This document shows positions 1 through 12,124 of a DNA stretch of 64,000 nt, piece by piece. The translations under genes were made by a program, and so were the position numbers. The stretch comes from Polyodon spathula (taxonomy: Eukaryota > Chordata > Actinopteri > Acipenseriformes > Polyodontidae). The DNA is taken from contig NC_054547.1 in assembly GCF_017654505.1 (NCBI RefSeq), positions 26,115,975 through 26,179,974 on the forward strand, in the 5' to 3' direction. How positions within the stretch are numbered: position 1 is the stretch's first letter; each line of letters begins with the position of its first letter. The notes under the pieces are model-generated. The model had not been told where the DNA came from and ran no database searches. It saw only the letters and a list, made by a program, of their open reading frames with translations.

Positions 1-263
1 GCTAATCAATCATTCAATTGGAGTCGCGGTACAACTGCACGTGAATTAATAAAGTACAATTCCCCGTGCTCACATATTATTACATTTTACTTGCATGTGA
101 AATGCTTTGCAATCCTTGTGCCTAAATACACATATACATTAACACTCGTGTTATACAGACCCGTTTATATCCTGTGTACCAATGACTATACACCAACATT
201 AACACACAACAGAGAACACAAAATACACACAGGGGCGGGCACTTTGCCACAGGGGCAAATACT

Positions 264-1034
264 TTTTCACGGTACTGTACAAATATTAGGAACACTTTCC
301 AAATATTGAGTTGCAACCCCTTTTTCCCTCAGAACAGCCTCAATTCATCGGGGCATGGACTCTACAAGGTGTCGAAAGCATTCCACAGGGATGCTAGCCC
401 ATGTTGACTCCAATGCTTACCACAGTTGTGTCAAGTTGGCTTGTAGTGGATCTCTACTCCAAATAGCTTGTTTCGTCTCATCCCACAGATGCTCATTTGG
501 ATTGAGATCTGGTGACTGGGCATGCCACTGCAGTAAGCTGAATTCACTGTCATGTTTGTGGAGCCATTCCTAGACAATCCTAGCCTTGTGGCATGGGGCA
601 TTATCCTGCTGAAAAAATCCATTAGCAGATTTGATTCACTGCTGCCATGAAGGGATGCACCTGATTGGCAATGATGTTCAGATATCCTGTGGCATTCAAA
701 CGTTGCTCCACTTTATCAAGGGGCCCAATGTGTGCCATGAAAACACACCCCACACTAGCACACCACCATCACCAGTCTGCAATGTTGACACACGGCATGA
801 TGGATGCATGTACTCATGTGGTTTTCTCCATACCCTTGTCCTCCCATGAGTGTGAAACAGCAGGAACCGGTATTCATCAGATCAGGCAATGTTTTTCCAA
901 TCCTCCAGTGTCCAGTGTTTTTGTTCCTTAGCCCACTGCAACCACAGTTTCTTGTGTTTTGCTGAAAGAAGTGGAACTCTGTTAGGTCGTCCCCGTGTCA
1001 AGGTACGACGAGTTGTGCATTCTTTTATTGGTTC
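264..1034 (-). mobile_element. Tcb1-like Tc1/mariner transposon fragment
   Basis: The minus strand encodes the middle and C-terminal parts of a Tc1-superfamily transposase of the Tcb1 type. In order it reads a TTRRTL segment, RVPLLSAKHKKLWLQ, WTLEDWKNIA, then an SDE block, HTLGPL and LNATGYL blocks, and a region equivalent to [11 protein letters not shown]. The N-terminal DNA-binding domain and the 5' terminal repeat are missing: the homology stops near 1035, where LINE sequence begins. Its 3' end lies near 264. Just left of it (about 233-264) is a second Tc1-type terminal motif ending in TTTTTCACGGTACTGTA, so two transposon ends may abut there. Family assignment rests on remembered protein motifs. 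Confidence 0.75.
340..1034 (-). pseudogene. Tcb1-like transposase pseudogene, 5' truncated
   Basis: This is the decayed transposase reading frame of the fragment. An uninterrupted block ends at WTLEDWKNIA, after which the tryptophan before the first catalytic Asp block is a stop (A-stop-SDE). Further stops and frameshifts break the distal half, around the region that should carry the second Asp (a degraded equivalent of QDNAPCH) and the catalytic Glu block near 480-520. The protein would have cut and joined transposon ends at TA sites. Loss of the N-terminal helix-turn-helix region and the many stops mean it is inactive. Confidence 0.7.
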
Positions 1035-2290
1035 AGGTGTGTAAAGGCCATTTCCCAGGCCAAGCAAAAAGAATGGATGACATGAGATGAGAGACTGTGG
1101 AACAACGCAAGATCCGCTGGCAAGACCTGTGGACAATGGAACAGAGCAGGATCAGTTTTCCCATCAGATCAGCAAAAGATGTTCTTCCATCACCACAGAA
1201 CCTAAACCTCTGGGTGGATGAGGATCCCTCATGTCCTTTGTGTTCATCACCTGCAACATTAAGGCACATTTTGACAGGATGTAAGGTGGGTCTTATCCAA
1301 GGACGGTTTACTTGGCACCATGACCAGGTGCTGCAATGTTTGGCAACGGCTTATTTTTCCAACTGAGACTGCCACCACTAACCTTCGACCAGACGTTGTC
1401 TTGTGGTCTGGATCAGCATGCCTTGTTCATCTGGTAGAGTTAACAGTGCCATGGGGAGATGCTGTGGATGAGGCGTATGAGAGGAAAAAACTTTGGTATG
1501 CTCAACTAGCTGCTGAAGCGGAACAGCAAGGATGGAGAGTCAGAGTTTACCCAGTGGAGGTGGGTTGTCGAGGATTTGTGGCACATTCTACAGCCCAGTT
1601 TCTCAGAGACGTCAGGTTCAGTGGCCTAGAGTTGTGTCACACAGTGAAGAACTTAACTGAAGCAGCAGAAAGGAGCAGCAACTGGCTGTAGTTGAGACAG
1701 AAAGATTCTGGATGGGGATCTCAAGCACAATAGAAAGAAAGCAGCGCTGATGTACAGGTAAGCAAGCTGGGCTGAGCTGAGTAGGGGATGGAGGGGGGTG
1801 ATACAGGGATGACAGAATTACTGTTGAGCCCTCTTGAGGTGTTGTGTTCTAGTCAACGAAACACCAAGGATGGAAGGTGCCCAGTTGAAGACCCCAGAGA
1901 TGTACCCTACTTAGCTCAATCTAGACGGTTGTCATGCTGATGCGCTGGGGAGACCGCGTTGGGTTGATCCCCAGAGCCAGCATTGCAGCCGTTGTGTGTG
2001 CTGATGCACTGGGGAGGCAAAATGAGCTGATCCCTGGAGCCAGCATCATACTTCAGCAATCAACACCAGACAGAAGGATATCTGCATCATCAGATGGAAA
2101 ACAACGCAAATGGATGGAGATGCAGATGGATCACATTAGTTTACTGCAAAGCTACGTCAGTTGGTGCTTATCTTGGCGAGAGCCGAGTTCAAATCAGCAT
2201 GAAGTTCTACTCTCATGTAATGGAAATCATAATCTTAATCAATCGTTGAAACGCTGCAATTTATTTTTGTGTTTCGCTTGAGCTGAAAGT
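1035..2290 (+). mobile_element. REL-endonuclease LINE, 3' end (R2/NeSL-like)
   Basis: This is the 3' part of a non-LTR retrotransposon whose ORF ends in a zinc knuckle and a restriction-like endonuclease. Coding homology runs from about 1035 to 1691, followed by about 550 bp of 3' UTR. The 3' UTR holds two imperfect direct repeats (about 1934-1988 and 1998-2048), each reading GCTGATGC(G/A)CTGGGGAG and ending in CCAGCAT. The reverse transcriptase is absent, consistent with 5' truncation on insertion. The element abuts the Tcb1-like fragment. A T-rich run at 2289-2300 lies close to the probable 3' end. Clade naming is inference. Confidence 0.55.
1097..1691 (+). pseudogene. REL-LINE ORF C-terminus (CCHC knuckle plus PD-(D/E)XK nuclease)
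   Basis: The first open block contains CPLCSSPATLRHILTGCK, a CX2C...HX4C zinc knuckle like that before the nuclease in R2/NeSL elements. A one-base frameshift near 1355-1365, possibly with loss of a linker, moves the frame. The second block then carries RPDVVLW, VELTVPW and a downstream YERKK, matching the PD...(E)...K layout of a restriction-like endonuclease that would nick target DNA to prime reverse transcription. The C-terminus ends in SSNWL followed by a stop. The block from 1370 to 1691 is intact, but the whole ORF is truncated and frameshifted. An alternative is a less-studied LINE clade with the same tail. Confidence 0.55.
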
Positions 2291-2299
2291 TTTTTTTTT

Positions 2300-3764
2300 T
2301 GTTTTGGTGTAAAAATTTTACTGCAAATCTAAATGTGTATATACGCATAGTTCAAATGAATATCAGTGCTTAATACTAATTCTAATAATAATAATGAATA
2401 GGTTTGTGTTTTCATTATTATTATTACTTGCAGCCACTAATAAGTTAATGTCGCTATTTATTTTCTGTTAATATTAAATCGCCATAACATGCACTTACTC
2501 TCACAGTCAAATCTGTAATGTTGCACAGCAGTTCAATAAGGTCTGTTTGGAGGCAGCATAGTGAGCAGCCAATAATTAAAGTAATTTTTTAACATGTAAA
2601 AGGTTGTCCGTGCTGTTAATTTTATATTTTGCAACGACTGTGTTTTACATGCAATTGTGTTAAAACATTGTACTTGTTTCAGATAGCTTTGCTTCTTTTA
2701 CACAGAATACAACCTGCCACTCTAGTGAAATAATGTAGTATAAATACAGTTTTCGTGATTGATTAACTTTTTCTTGCGGCAAAAAAAAATCCTACAACTG
2801 AACCGGAAGTTGGGGTGGGAAAATTTGTACGGTGGGAAATATTGTATACGACAGCGGTCAGCGCCGCTCAGCTGGTCGTACTTGGTTCCTTCCCTTTAGT
2901 CTCGTTCCCCTATCACCAATGTTCCCATGTAGCTTCCTGCAGCTCCCTAAATTCCTTATTTCCTGGTCTTGTGCTGCTTCATGCAATACCCCGATCTTCT
3001 GTCCAAATTCTGATCTTGATCTCCTCGCTTCCTGCAGCATCCAGATCACCTGTGATCATACCAGAGCATCTGTGCTCTGATTTACGCCTCCAACCCCAAC
3101 ATTTCTAGTGCACAGCTGATTGATTATTGTCTACACTTGTGATCCAAACATAGTCAGTTGTTCCAGGCGATCCATCTAGTGGCGTTGCTATGGGAACAAC
3201 CAACAACAGCGTGTGCACAAAATGCAAAAACACATAACACAAAAACACATTGTTAAATCAACACTCACACAATACATCAAACGTGCTTAAATTAATTAAA
3301 GCATTCAAAAACACAAAAAAGAAAATAATTAAATAAAACGCTCCGAAATCACAGTAATATAAATAAATACTACCATTTACTATTAAGGATTTGTCAAAAT
3401 TCCAGAACACCTTGATGTAATTCCAATACATCCTGACATGTGTAGATGTAATTCCAGTACATCTTGATGTGTGTACATGTAATTCCAGTACATCTTGACG
3501 TGTGTATAGATGTAATTCCAGTGCAATACTTTTAAGTTTAATAGTAGTTCCAGACGATCTTTGTTCTTGTAATTTATAATAAGTTAGTACACTGTGTAGG
3601 ATGTGTCTTATTATAACAATATCACATTTTGAGCAGCCAGAACCTCTCCAAATGGCAAGAGATAGCATCTCTTGTAACAAGAAGAGACACCCTGCATATT
3701 CATTTTCTGTTTCTCATTAGAAATGGTTTCATAAAAACAGACAAGTGGCTCACCTTCAATAGCT
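2300..3764. other. unassigned AT-rich DNA with a short minisatellite
   Basis: I recognise no gene or transposon here. A pyrimidine-rich, more GC-balanced patch at about 2850-3110 has open frames on both strands without recognisable motifs. A weak tandem repeat lies at 3414-3530. Confidence 0.4.
3414..3530. repeat. 31-33 bp minisatellite, about 3.5 copies
   Basis: The unit contains GATGTAATTCCAGTACATC followed by TTGA(C/T)GTGTGTA. Copies start near 3414, 3445, 3476 and 3509 with a few substitutions each and a 2-bp length change in the third unit. Confidence 0.65.
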
Positions 3765-5240
3765 AAGGCAGCTACTACAAAAAGGATATTGCTGCTCTAG
3801 AAAGAGTGCAAAGAAGAGCGATCAGAAATATTCCAGGTTTAAAAGGCATGACATATGCAGACAGGTTAAAAGAACTGAATCTGTTCAGTCTTAAACAAAG
3901 AAGACTACTCAAAGGGCGTGGGAAGTAAGGGTGCTGGAGGTGCAGCCGCACCCCCACCTGCCGAAAGAAGTCGAGGTGGCGATGCGATCACACCGGTGTT
4001 TTGTTTTGTTTCTCGTTTTAGTTTATGAATGAGCAAAATATTGATGCAGCAACTGTTTCAGCCATTCATTGTTGCCGTGCGGATGCTGGTATTTAGTGTT
4101 TCAACCTATTGGCACTAAGCAATACTATGTAGGGCGGACTTTCATAATTTCAACCTATCACTTATTGTATCAGCACCAAGTATTGTGAAAGCCAGCGTGT
4201 TTACTTAATTTGATGCTTTTGTTAACTGTGATATTGGATGGCAAACCATAAAAGTTAATCTCAGTGTTATAGAACGCCACATTTAAAACAATCAAAAATA
4301 AAAAATATATATATATATATTTAACTTGTTTTGGTAGCAATAGTAGCTGAGAGACTCTATGGCTCCGACATCATGAGTATAAACTCTAGCAGGTTACAAC
4401 TCCGGGTGAGATTTTGTGCAAACAGCATGATCGCTCCAACGAAAAAGTATAATAATGCATGCTTTTATTCATTTCATTTGCATGGTAGTTTCTATACTGT
4501 CATATATAAATTATGTGATGTTAATAGGAAATACATTTAATTGAAGCTGCGTATTTGTCCCACTGTGAAACAAAACAATTACGTTGCATGTTCAGTTTTC
4601 TGACGATAGTAATATTGCTACTACATCATAATACCTTTGTGCCAAAATATTTTCTTAAAGAATCATGTGAGAAAAGTGGCTTATAAACAGTAAGTAGAAA
4701 ACTTTTAGTGTACAGCATATATTATTTAAGTTAAAGCTGTGTAATCGCCTGGGAAAATATAAATCAAAGTCTGTGTTTACGTAGCTGTATAGCATGTGTC
4801 AAACTGTACCGTAGGCTATTACTGTGTACCATATTATTGTATCCCCCCCCTGCTTTCATCTCAGCACCCCCAGTTTAAAATTCGTTCCCTCGCCCCTGGG
4901 CTACGCTGCAACCTGATTCAAGCATTCAAAATTCTAAAAGGTATTGACTAATTTCGACCCAAGGGACTTTTTTGACTTGAAAAAAGAAACAAGGACCAGG
5001 GGTCACAAATTGAGATTAGACAAAGGGGCATTCAGAACAGAAAATAGGAGGCACTTTTTTACACAGAGAATTGTGAGGGTCTGAAACCAACTCCCCAGTA
5101 ATGTTGTTTGAAACTGACACACTGGGATCCTTCAAGAAGCTGCTTGATGAGATTCTGGGATCAATAAGCTACTAACAACCAAACGAGTAAGATGGGCCAA
5201 ACGGCCTCCTCTTGTTTGTAAACTTTCTTATGTTCTACTG
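3765..5240 (+). mobile_element. L2/CR1-like LINE 3' end, interrupted by a hAT-like insertion
   Basis: Two blocks, 3765-3910 and 4899-5240, together spell the C-terminal coding tail and 3' UTR of an L2/CR1-type LINE. The upstream block encodes a relic of the RLKELNLFSL region. The downstream block encodes IQAFKILKGID, TRGHKLRL and FTQRI relics, then SFKKLLDE. The terminus has the typical GGGCCAAACGGCCTCCTCTTG...TTTCTTATGTTCT ending seen in many fish L2-like copies. The two halves join cleanly once the insert is removed. Reading frames are broken. The same type of LINE appears with its 5' coding part at 62.8-64 kb. Confidence 0.75.
3911..4898. mobile_element. hAT-like non-autonomous DNA transposon (988 bp)
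   Basis: This insert splits the LINE tail. Its left end reads AAAGGGCGTGGGAA and the inverted right end CAGGGGCGAGGGAA, a good match to hAT termini of the CAGGGGCG type. Both ends carry an inner GGGTGCTG motif. The flanks GACTACTC (3903-3910) and GGCTACGC (4899-4906) match at 6 of 8 positions, as expected for an aged 8-bp hAT duplication. No transposase is recognisable; an open frame of 69 codons at 4331-4540 shows no known motif. An (AT)8 run sits at 4305-4320. Confidence 0.65.
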
Positions 5241-8200
5241 TGCAGTGACATACAATCACAATATGAAGGTCTGTAAAGAGGAGCTTGTTGAGAAATATCT
5301 CAATGAATGTATTCTTGTTTACATTCAAATGTTCTATCATTTTCTTTTTCAGTCATCGTGCCTTGGTGACGTTTTAAATGTAGAAGTTTAAGCACCCCTG
5401 TGGACTCAATTTAACCATTCAGCCCCTAGTTTTTGAAAGAAATGCATCAGTAAAATATGCCACATAGAACATACATGATTTTCTTACACCCTTTTGGGGA
5501 AAAAGTGTTGCAGGGGGTCAGGTTAATCATTATATTCTACTGTACCAGCTGTACCTAGGGTTACCAACTTTCCATTTTGTTCAAAACTGGACTTGTTTCA
5601 ATAGCATGCATGTTGCTTTAGATTATATGTAGAAATGTAGGTGTGACATACAAATGGACACTCATGTGCAACCACTGCAGGCAATAATTACAGGAGAAAG
5701 TGAAGTAAAAGTGTGCCATATGGTCGTAACTTAATTGTATTTGTATGCTTTATAGTATTTTATCCTCATATCTATGTAATGATACTAATTAGATAGGAAG
5801 GATTTCATATTGAAATGAAACCACAATTTAATATATTCACAAGATTAATGATAAACCTCCAGTAAAAATCTTAATGAGGCTAAAAAGGCTATTCTGCATT
5901 CCATAGAAAACCTGATTTCTAATTAACCAGGTTCTTGTTTTAATTATTCAAAGATGTATGACTAAATTGATCATTATTAAATAACCTAAAATAAATTCAT
6001 ATTACCTGTGTATATGGTAATTTAATTCCTCCTCATTTATTACACAGTTTTTTTTTTGTGTTTTTTTTTTTTTTTTTAATAGTGGCTTTCAATCATTAAG
6101 TTGTTCCTTTCCAGCATAGATACCTATCTGTGGCATATATTGGCTGATGTCAAGACAGAGTACAAGGATGGGACCCAAAATGAGAGATTCCTGTCATAAG
6201 ACTGGCAGTCGAAATGGGGCCCCCATGGACTTTTTGATTTGATGTGAAGAGTGTTCAAGGTGTTTAAATTGTTCTGAAGGGATATGTGACCTTTCTTATA
6301 TCTAATTGTATACCCGTCATTACCTTGGAGACTGCCGCAACATCAGTAATTTGCAATCTTCGATATGGAAGACCCTGTCAACCAAGCTAATTTATCCTTA
6401 ATTAAAAAATGCATTCTAGGATCTTTTTCAATCCTCTAACCTTGCAGTCTAAGATTAAGTACATTTTCCAATTCCACAATGCAAAACAGTAGCCTAAAAT
6501 GCAATATATTAAGAGTATATATTAAATATAATATGTCAGTAAAAATGCACTAGAGGCAACACATAAAAAATATAACTGCACGAAACTGTACAGTATGGCA
6601 AGTACAGAGCTGTTTTTGTCTCCTCAATAATAAAAATTCAAACCAGGACATATGTATGTGTCATGCTTGTTACAGAATAGGTTTCCTTTTCGCATGTTTG
6701 TGATGCTGCAGTCCCAGAATTCCATTCCATAAAGGTGCTCTTTACTAGTCCTGCTGATTTGTCACTTCGATGTTAAGATGGGTTACTAAAAAGTAGTTGC
6801 AAACAATAATTAGCTCCAATAATCAGGTTCTTTCTTAATTGAACTAATCAGTAGTTATCCAGCCAGAAACAAGTCTCATTTAGCTCAGTTAGTCTGTTAT
6901 TGATTACCTGCTAAAAGAGAACAGAAAGCCTTGAAAGGGGCACCCGTTAACCTGAACCAGATTAAATATGGAGCTGTTGGCTGGCAATATACCATTGGTG
7001 TCACATTTACACAATTTAATTATTGAAACAGGTCCGAGTACTGGAGGATCTCTGATTTACAAAAGTCACTGCACAGCCATGTTCTTTGCCTTCCAATGTG
7101 GCTTTGGTGGGGTGAAGTTTTTATACAAACATAACATGAAAGATTTAGAACCAGGTAGTACAAATTACCATAGTGTATGTGACAGATTTTTTGGTTGGTT
7201 TTATCTTTTAATAGGATCAGCTGAATAAGTATATAATAAGCATGTTATTTATTTTACATATTAAGCAGATACTTTTAAGGTACAACCTTTTTTGTACTTC
7301 TTGTATATGGACCAGCACAGCTATACTATTCTATAGACACATGTTAGGAATAATTCTTCACAATTTGTAAACACAGTGCTGTAATAAAATACATAGTGAG
7401 TAATAGTTTGTGCTGGTAATCTATACCAAACATTGTATCTGTGGTTAATATCATCCAGCTTCACTTTATGTGTTAATTAGATAGCAGACTTCTTGCAGAG
7501 AAAGAGATAATTGTCTCGCTAGTACAGTCTGATTGCTCACATTTTTAATTCCTTTCTACTCCATGTAGCTGTCATAACCTTTTTGTAAAACCTGCTCATC
7601 GTTAACCTGGGAAGGCAAACACATGGCCCATAATTTGTGTACCAGAAGGTGCTGTGTGCGTGTTTTAACACTCTCATCTCGCTTTCTGCAGATGAAGCTT
7701 TAAATTCTTGCAGTGGATGGATCACTTTTTATTTCCATTGTGACTCAATACAACCTTGCTTTGACCTCCTCCATGCTTCACAGTTGACATCCTTTTGACA
7801 ACCTTGTCATCAATAATAATAACAAGGTTGAGATCCACAAAGGCTATGTGATGGTATGGAAAAACAGCTAGCATAAACAGTTTGTGGGTAAGCCACTGTT
7901 TAAATGGGCTCTTTGGAGGTGGAAACTGTTAACTGTATATGTTCAGTATCTGAGAGGGTATTTGAGAGCAAATTCCTGGGAAATAAGAATAGTGTACGCA
8001 CTTAGCTAAAGTATGTACTGTGTGTTTACCACAAGTGATGAACAACCATGTAAACAACCATCAAACGATCTGGAATCAAAAAAATATAAATGATCTATAC
8101 CCCGCTCTGAAATTCATTCAACTACTATTTCCACTGTTTTTATTATGAAGCATCCTGGTGAGGGATGAGGCTTGCTCTTTGTCCACGTTAATTTTACAAG

Positions 8201-8889
8201 GGCTCACAAAACCCATTATAAATCACTCACCTTTTACTATAACATATTTATTTTTGAGCCAAATTGAGACTTCTATTGAAAAACCATAAACCTGTTAATT
8301 GTTTGCAGAAGCTTTGCTTTTGTTATTTCCTTCTGACCAGCAGCTGATCAATTGTGACAGAGGTGGAGATTTTTATGAAAAGGAAAATCAAAGTGAATAA
8401 AATAGGTGTCAGTCATACCTGACTCTTTCCTATTATTGAGTTTGGATATTAGTACCTCTGCCCCTATCAATTACGGTATGTTGTCAACTCATTTTGTCAG
8501 AATGACTCAAACTTAAAGTGATGAAAAGCGTTGCATAATGAACAGATTTCATGATTCCTATAAAGAACCCGTCAAATACAGTCTAAAAGCTGAGTGATTT
8601 ATTAAAATATTTTGTGAGCCCCTGTCAACTGTAAAGATGAAAAAGGAACATGCCTGCTGGTATCTTCATGAAAATGAACTGCCACATCTTCAACTGCTAA
8701 TAACTCTTTTTTTGTATTATTATTATTAGGCTTCAAAGCCAAAGGCTGGGAAACCTATTGTTATTGTTAAAGTTTTTTATTTTAATTTTTTTTCTTCCCA
8801 AAACTTTAAACTGCTGCTGCTTCGAGGCTATGTGACTGATCAGGTTCTGACTTGGCAGGTAACAAGCTGAATACATTGGCTGTCAGAGG
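5241..8889. other. no recognised gene or transposon
   Basis: This AT-rich stretch has a poly(T) run near 6049-6079 and short open frames without motifs, such as 86 codons at 6968. The part at 6180-6420 is compositionally balanced and could be conserved non-coding sequence. A short inverted pair AACCTTGT/ACAAGGTT occurs near 7800-7830. Nothing here supports a coding call. Confidence 0.4.
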
Positions 8890-9885
8890 CTGAAGCAATT
8901 GGCGCCATGATGCATTTTTCAATAAAACATTTTGAAATCTTCTTCTTGGGAACCGGTGAAGAGATTGATCTGAAACTTGACGTATATCATTAGCATCCAA
9001 ACCCGCATCAAGTTTGCAAAGCAGAAGTTGCTGTGATAAATTTTCATGTCAAAATGGCTGCCAGAAATCTTATCGAAACGCACCCCTAACAAGAAACTGT
9101 TGCTGTTTGAAAACCGTTTGTCCAACAAACTCCAAACTTGGTAGTTATTGTCCCAGTAACAATGGGATAGAAATATGTGAACATGGTGATGTTATGTAAA
9201 AGAAGATGGAGCCACTTATACGTTTGCATTTGAAATTTAAACCTGCATCAGTTGACAAACGATTTACTTGACTAACTCCAAACTTCACAAGCATCTTCCC
9301 TGATACTGTATCAATACAACTGACTTTTAAAAAATTGTGTTGACGGAAACAAAATGACCGATTGACGCATTTTTTAGAAACCTTTTGAAATCTTCTTGGG
9401 AACCGGTTTAGCGATTGACCTAACAATTGGCATATATCATCAGCATCTAAACGCGCATCAAGCTTGCGAAGCACAAGTTTCTAAAATGTCATGATAAATG
9501 TCAAAATGGCTGCCACAAATCTTATCGAGACGGGCCCTTAGCAACAAACTGCTGCTATTTGAAAACCGTTTGACCAACAAACACCAAACATGGTAGTTAT
9601 TGACCCAGTAACAATGAAATACAAATATGTCAAAATGGTTATGTTTTATAAAACAAGATGGCCACCAGGTGTATGATTCTGTCTGAAATTTAAAACTGCC
9701 TCAGTTGACAAACGGTTTACTTGACTAACTCGAAACTTCACAAGCATCATCCTTGACACTGTAGCAATACAACTGACTTTTAAGAAACTTGCGTTAAAAA
9801 CAAGATGGCTGCCTGATGCATTTATGAAAAAAAGAAAAAAACTTTCAAAATCTTCTTCTGTGAAACTGTTGAAGTTACTGATTTT
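8890..9885. repeat. tandem array with a ~450-460 bp unit, two copies plus a partial third
   Basis: Landmarks recur in the same order: TCTTCTTGGGAACCGG at 8941 and 9391 with a third, weaker copy at 9851 (spacings 450 and 460); ATCA(T/G)CAT...CGCATCAAG; TCAAAATGGCTGCCA; TTTGAAAACCGTTTG; and CTGACTTTTAA. Each unit also contains shorter internal echoes built on (A)AGATGG or AAATGGCTGCC. The copies differ by perhaps 10-15 percent by eye. No protein-coding signal is seen; the 109-codon minus frame across 9145-9474 lies wholly in the repeat. Confidence 0.75.
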
Positions 9886-9940
9886 AAATGTGGCACATTA
9901 AGCATTAAACACGCTTAGACAGGTACTGATACTGGGGCTT

Positions 9941-9958
9941 ATATTATTATTATTATTA

Positions 9959-10007
<49 letters not shown>

Positions 10008-10008
10008 T
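9941..10008. repeat. (ATT)n microsatellite
   Basis: A run of ATT/TTA trinucleotides of about 68 bp with one interruption (a TATA step near 9958-9962). Confidence 0.95.
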
Positions 10009-10009
10009 C

Positions 10010-11299
10010 AAGGAAATGTTGGTCACAGTTTAAAATATGCATTAATGAGTTAAATATAAATGTTTCAATATGAATTCAGTAGGAATCAAAAATCACATTG
10101 GTGATATTGTAATTACATTTTAAAGTGTATCCCGGTTATAGACAAACAATTAAAATTAAAAATATATGAAACACAATACTTCTTGTTCGCTTGCCAGGTC
10201 TACAAAAAAGCAAATGAAACAATGCATGACAACGCATGACATTTAAGGACTGAGTTTCTTAATGTCTGACCAAGAGGTTTACAGCTTTGCCCCACACATC
10301 ATCTGGATGTACGTAAGCTTGCGTATAAAGTAGTCAGTTAGCTGCAGTACAGCACTTTCCTGATTACCCTTCATATTTTTAATGTGAATGCTCCACAGCC
10401 CAGAAACATTCTTGTGTTCTGTAACTGGAAGCTGTTCTGACTGTAAGGGTAAAATGGAGCCATCCGTCAATTTGAAAAGGTCGTTGACTGTGTTGAAATG
10501 ACAGCGCCTTGAAATTATCATTTATCTCCAAATCTGAATTGCCATTCTTCATTCTTATTAAAGCAAGCCCAATATATAACCAGCATTGACCTCCTTTATA
10601 TTCATAACAAAGTTCTCCTATTAACCGGCAGGAGGGGGTGAAAAATCGAAAACATAAAAAAAGAATGAGAAAAACAGAAAATGAAATATTCATTGCCTGA
10701 ATGCAACAGGCTTTAGATTTAATTAGATAAAATCCTATGAGAAACTGGGGTAGATAGCAATGTGTTACAGACAAGTTACCTGTCTTTGGGACAAAGGATA
10801 AGAATTGAATGAATTACCACATTAGCCTCTTCAATTCTCTTTGTGCCCTTTTCTGCATTTTCCATTTTTAGCAGTTTAATAAAAATAAGAAGAAACACTT
10901 TAGGGTTCGACAGAGTGGAGAACCAAAGCTTACAGGCTAAAGCACTCACTGCCTGAAACCTAGAGAAATCAAAGTACCGACACATGATTTTTATTGATTT
11001 ATCTAGGGATATTTTTACACAAGTTTTTATAATGTATGCTCCTGCCATGAGAGGCCATACTGGGATGTTGGAGTGAGACTCCCTAAGGGAATTTGTTTAG
11101 GGACAATAGAGAATTCTGCTGCTATCCATCAAGATTTAGCTTGGGATCCTATCCTGGTCCACAAGGTAGACAAAACTATTTAAACAGTGTAATGTAAGGA
11201 GGGCACCTCAAACAGTATGGCGCTCTTACACTTGTGAAGTTACAGCAATATGTACAGTAGGAAAAGCAATTCTCAAAGCCAGACCAAATTTGGGTTGGA

Positions 11300-11300
<1 letters not shown>
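10010..11300. other. no recognised gene or transposon
   Basis: Open frames of up to 131 codons on the minus strand (10279-11048) overlap one another in different frames and show no domain motif. I see no splice-flanked coding signal. Confidence 0.35.

Positions 11301-11372
<72 letters not shown>
11301..11372. repeat. (TTA)n microsatellite
   Basis: An almost pure trinucleotide run of about 72 bp. Confidence 0.95.
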
Positions 11373-11731
11373 TTTCATTAAGGTCAAAGGTTGTCAGTTT
11401 TGTTCAATTTAAGAGGCACAACACCATGAGTCATGCATATGAAAGGGACCAATGCCACTGGCTATGGCCAAGCACTGTGCCTACAGGTTGATAAGAGCTT
11501 CTCCACATACCAGCTGCCCCACGTAGCTCTAGAAGTGAAGCACAATCCTGACCTAAACAACCTCCACCATTCAGTCCTGGACCTGAGACTGACAGTTAGG
11601 TCGATTGTAATTGTTGTTTTGGAAATGCAGACTAATGGCCACTACATTAGGGGCTAGATTAAAACTACAAAACCCATTTCATGTGGTACCTGAGCCAGAT
11701 TCAACCACTGTTCTTAAGCTTAATAGCAAGT

Positions 11732-12124
11732 TGTGAACAGGCTCAAGGCTCAGGTTGTGGCTCATATGGTGACATTAGGCCAGGAAGAAGACAGACAATA
11801 GTGCTGGGATATGAATGCGCAGATTTAATAAACAAATAAAAGATTTAAACAAAACCAAAACTCTGATACAAAACAAAAGGCTCGATGGCCAAAACTAATA
11901 GACTAACAAACAGACATGGAACACAACAAGTATCGTACTGGGGTCGAACCAGCATGCTAGCAATTGTTATTTTTAGGTTTAATTTCTTTATCTCATGACT
12001 CACGTCTCTCGTTCTGCTTCTTAACACCCAACCTCGATCAGCCAAAGCTGCAGGTTTATATATATGTGACCGTTTCCAGATTAGTAATAAATTCATCAAT
12101 CTGGATATGGTCACATTCTGCACA
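11732..12124 (-). mobile_element. LTR copy A of the hairpin-LTR family (probable solo LTR)
   Basis: In minus orientation this resembles an LTR. A TATA stretch (revcomp of 12054-12066) is followed by a transcribed-like region and an ATTAAA-type polyadenylation signal near 11822-11827. The plus-strand left edge TGTGAACAGGCT matches the left edge of copy B at 32737 (TGTGAACAAGCT). The shared block (C)AAGTA..(C/G)TGG and AGCATG..TAGCAATTGT is also found in copy B. A hairpin at 12065-12115 pairs TGTGACC with GGTCACA and CCAGATT with AATCTGG. No target-site duplication is visible, so the ends are approximate. Confidence 0.5.

Noticed and set aside
3258..3680. 140-codon minus-strand frame
   Set aside because: It runs through the minisatellite, whose 31-33 bp units give repeated peptide words; no recognised domain or start context.
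6968..7228. 86-codon frame with a plausible Met start
   Set aside because: No motif, no splice context and no homology recognised; length is within chance for AT-rich DNA of this size.
8890..9885. CRISPR-like array or other prokaryotic repeat system
   Set aside because: The unit is ~455 bp with no short repeat-spacer pattern, and everything else in the window is vertebrate-type.
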